Positions 31,655 through 33,187 of a stretch of DNA of 33,187 nucleotides are shown one piece after another. The stretch spans positions 1 to 33,187 of the forward strand of contig JAVBSS010000032.1 of the NCBI GenBank assembly GCA_031556525.1, given 5' to 3'. This DNA comes from JAVBSN01 sp031556525. Lineage in GTDB: Bacteria; Bacillota; Clostridia; Lachnospirales; Lachnospiraceae. Position numbers and translations under genes: made by a program. Below the pieces are notes generated by a model. That model saw nothing but the letters and a program-made list of their open reading frames with translations, was not told the DNA's origin and did no database searches. Positions within the stretch are counted from its first letter, which is position 1, and every line of letters begins with the position of its first letter.

Positions 31655-33150
31655 TGATTACAGGTGAATTGAAAAGCAAAATTGATAGTTTGTGGGAAAT
31701 ATTTTGGACAGGTGGACTTACAAATCCTTTAGATGTAATTGAACAAATGACATATATGATGTTTATTCATGATTTGGATGATACAGATAATATTCATGCG
31801 AAAGAGAGCGCAATGCTTGGATTGCCATATCAAAGTATTTTTGCAAATGAAGTGTCAATTGGTGATAGAAAAATAGATGGAACGCAGTTGAAATGGTCAG
31901 TGTTTCATGATTTTCCTGCACAGAAAATGTATTCTGTAATTCAAGAAATGGTTTTTCCTTTTATAAAAAATCTTCACGGCAATAAAGATAGTGCATATTC
32001 AAAATATATGGGTGATGCTATATTTAAAGTTCCAACACCATTGATGTTATCCAAAATAGTTGATGCCATGGATGATTTATATCAACAAATGGCAGGATTG
32101 AAAGATACAGATGTTCGCGGTGATGTCTATGAGTATTTACTATCTAAACTAGCAAATTCAGGATTAAATGGACAGTTTAGAACACCACGTCATATTATTA
32201 AAATGATCGTAGAATTAATGGAGCCAACAGCAGATGATACTATTTGTGATCCAGCATGTGGAACATCAGGGTTTCTAGTAGCTGCAGGAGAATATTTAAA
32301 GGAAAATAGAAAAGAAGAAATATTCTACGATAAAGTAAAAAAAGATCACTATATGAATCATATGTTTTATGGGTTTGACATGGATCGTACTATGCTTCGC
32401 ATTGGTGCAATGAATATGATGACACATGGAATAGATAATCCGTTTATTGAATATAGGGATAGCCTATCAGATCAAAATGCAGATAGAGATAAGTATTCCT
32501 TGATTTTAGCGAATCCCCCATTTAAGGGAAGCCTTGATTATGATATTGTGTCTACAGACTTATTGAAAAGGTGTAAGACAAAGAAGACAGAATTGCTATT
32601 TGTGGAATTATTTGTACAGATGATGAAAATTGGAGGTAGATGTGCATGCATCGTTCCAGATGGAGTGTTGTTTGGTTCATCTACAGCGCATAAGGCAATT
32701 CGTAAAGAGTTAGTTGAAAATCAAAGATTAGAAGCAATTATATCTATGCCTTCTGGTGTGTTTAAGCCTTATGCGGGTGTATCTACAGGTATATTGATAT
32801 TTACCAAAACAGAGCATGGTGGAACCGATAATGTATGGTTTTATGACATGACTGCAGACGGATTAAGTTTAGATGATAAGAGGGTTGCGGTATCAGAAAA
32901 TGATATTCCAGACATTGTCGAAAGATTTCATAACCGTGAAAATGAAAAAGATCGAGTAAGAACAGAAAAATCTTTCCTTGTACCTAAACAAGAAATTATT
33001 GATAATGGATATGATTTATCTATAAATAAGTATAAAGAAATAGTATATGAAGCTATAGAATATCCGCCAACGGAAGAGATTATAAATAAAATACTAGAGT
33101 TAGATGAACAAATAGCAAAAGAATTGGCAGAACTTAAGAGTATGTTGTAG
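31654..33150 (+). CDS. hsdM: type I restriction-modification M subunit (HsdM)
   Basis: 498-aa N6-adenine DNA methyltransferase subunit. HsdM_N helical domain (LWEIFWTGGLTNPLDVIEQMTYMMFIHDLD) comes first. S-adenosylmethionine motif I DPACGTSGF is at 199-207 and catalytic motif IV NPPF at 287-290, with the usual RTPRHIIKMIVELM lead-in. The C-terminus ends in KYKEIVYEAIEYPPTEEI and a helix that normally contacts HsdS. It is preceded by fic in the same message; hsdS and hsdR are expected to the right, beyond the window. Confidence 0.94.
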   Translation: MITGELKSKIDSLWEIFWTGGLTNPLDVIEQMTYMMFIHDLDDTDNIHAKESAMLGLPYQSIFANEVSIGDRKIDGTQLKWSVFHDFPAQKMYSVIQEMVFPFIKNLHGNKDSAYSKYMGDAIFKVPTPLMLSKIVDAMDDLYQQMAGLKDTDVRGDVYEYLLSKLANSGLNGQFRTPRHIIKMIVELMEPTADDTICDPACGTSGFLVAAGEYLKENRKEEIFYDKVKKDHYMNHMFYGFDMDRTMLRIGAMNMMTHGIDNPFIEYRDSLSDQNADRDKYSLILANPPFKGSLDYDIVSTDLLKRCKTKKTELLFVELFVQMMKIGGRCACIVPDGVLFGSSTAHKAIRKELVENQRLEAIISMPSGVFKPYAGVSTGILIFTKTEHGGTDNVWFYDMTADGLSLDDKRVAVSENDIPDIVERFHNRENEKDRVRTEKSFLVPKQEIIDNGYDLSINKYKEIVYEAIEYPPTEEIINKILELDEQIAKELAELKSML

Positions 33151-33187
33151 GTTTTGGGAAAGGAAAAACAAATTCAGATTTGTAGGG

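Overview
The window is AT-rich, with strong AGGAGG-type ribosome sites and a gene set that points to an anaerobic Firmicute, most likely a clostridium of the Lachnospiraceae type. The clues are ftsE-ftsX-envC/M23-ctpA in one run, an orphan MsmX/UgpC ATPase, a CdaR-type regulator, YitT, a GerMN-domain protein and FliB. The genus cannot be told from this sequence.

Layout. (1) 1-1239: end of a GNAT acetyltransferase and an EamA/DMT transporter. (2) 1232-6617: an RNA-repair island. rtcB and an SPFH/slipin gene are read leftward, with a densely structured 577-base spacer between them. The spacer contains a circularly permuted tRNA-like core of the kind found in bacterial Y RNAs. Two WYL-domain genes are read the other way, and a near-perfect 40-bp inverted repeat lies between the divergent sets. 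(3) 6610-9477: iron alcohol dehydrogenase, FliB-like lysine methylase, GerMN protein. (4) 9572-12605: a leftward FabG-like reductase, then an operon of LytR_C protein, degenerate WecG/TagA protein and YitT. (5) 12819-20996: core genes ugpC/msmX, cdaR-like, ftsE, ftsX, a LytM/M23 hydrolase or activator, ctpA and guaA. (6) About 21000-27540: an accessory region just after guaA. It holds a Tn7-like remnant (TnsA-like gene plus a truncated TnsB-like gene), an IS110 element with a candidate bridge-RNA region, a small uncharacterised gene cassette with its own promoter and a homopolymer frameshift, diverged non-coding repeats, and an IS256 element. (7) 27620-33150: a TipA-type MerR regulator with a textbook 19-bp-spacer promoter, an RsuA-family pseudouridine synthase, an unknown protein, and a Fic protein coupled to a type I HsdM, preceded by twin palindromes around a promoter.

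How they work together. The RtcB/slipin/tRNA-like RNA/WYL block reads as one inducible RNA-damage or RNA-repair system, with the WYL proteins as likely regulators. FtsEX and the LytM protein form a division-linked peptidoglycan hydrolysis module. The fic-hsdM pair is translationally coupled and begins a defence locus that runs out of the window. The strongest candidate for something undescribed is the large structured RNA between rtcB and the slipin gene.
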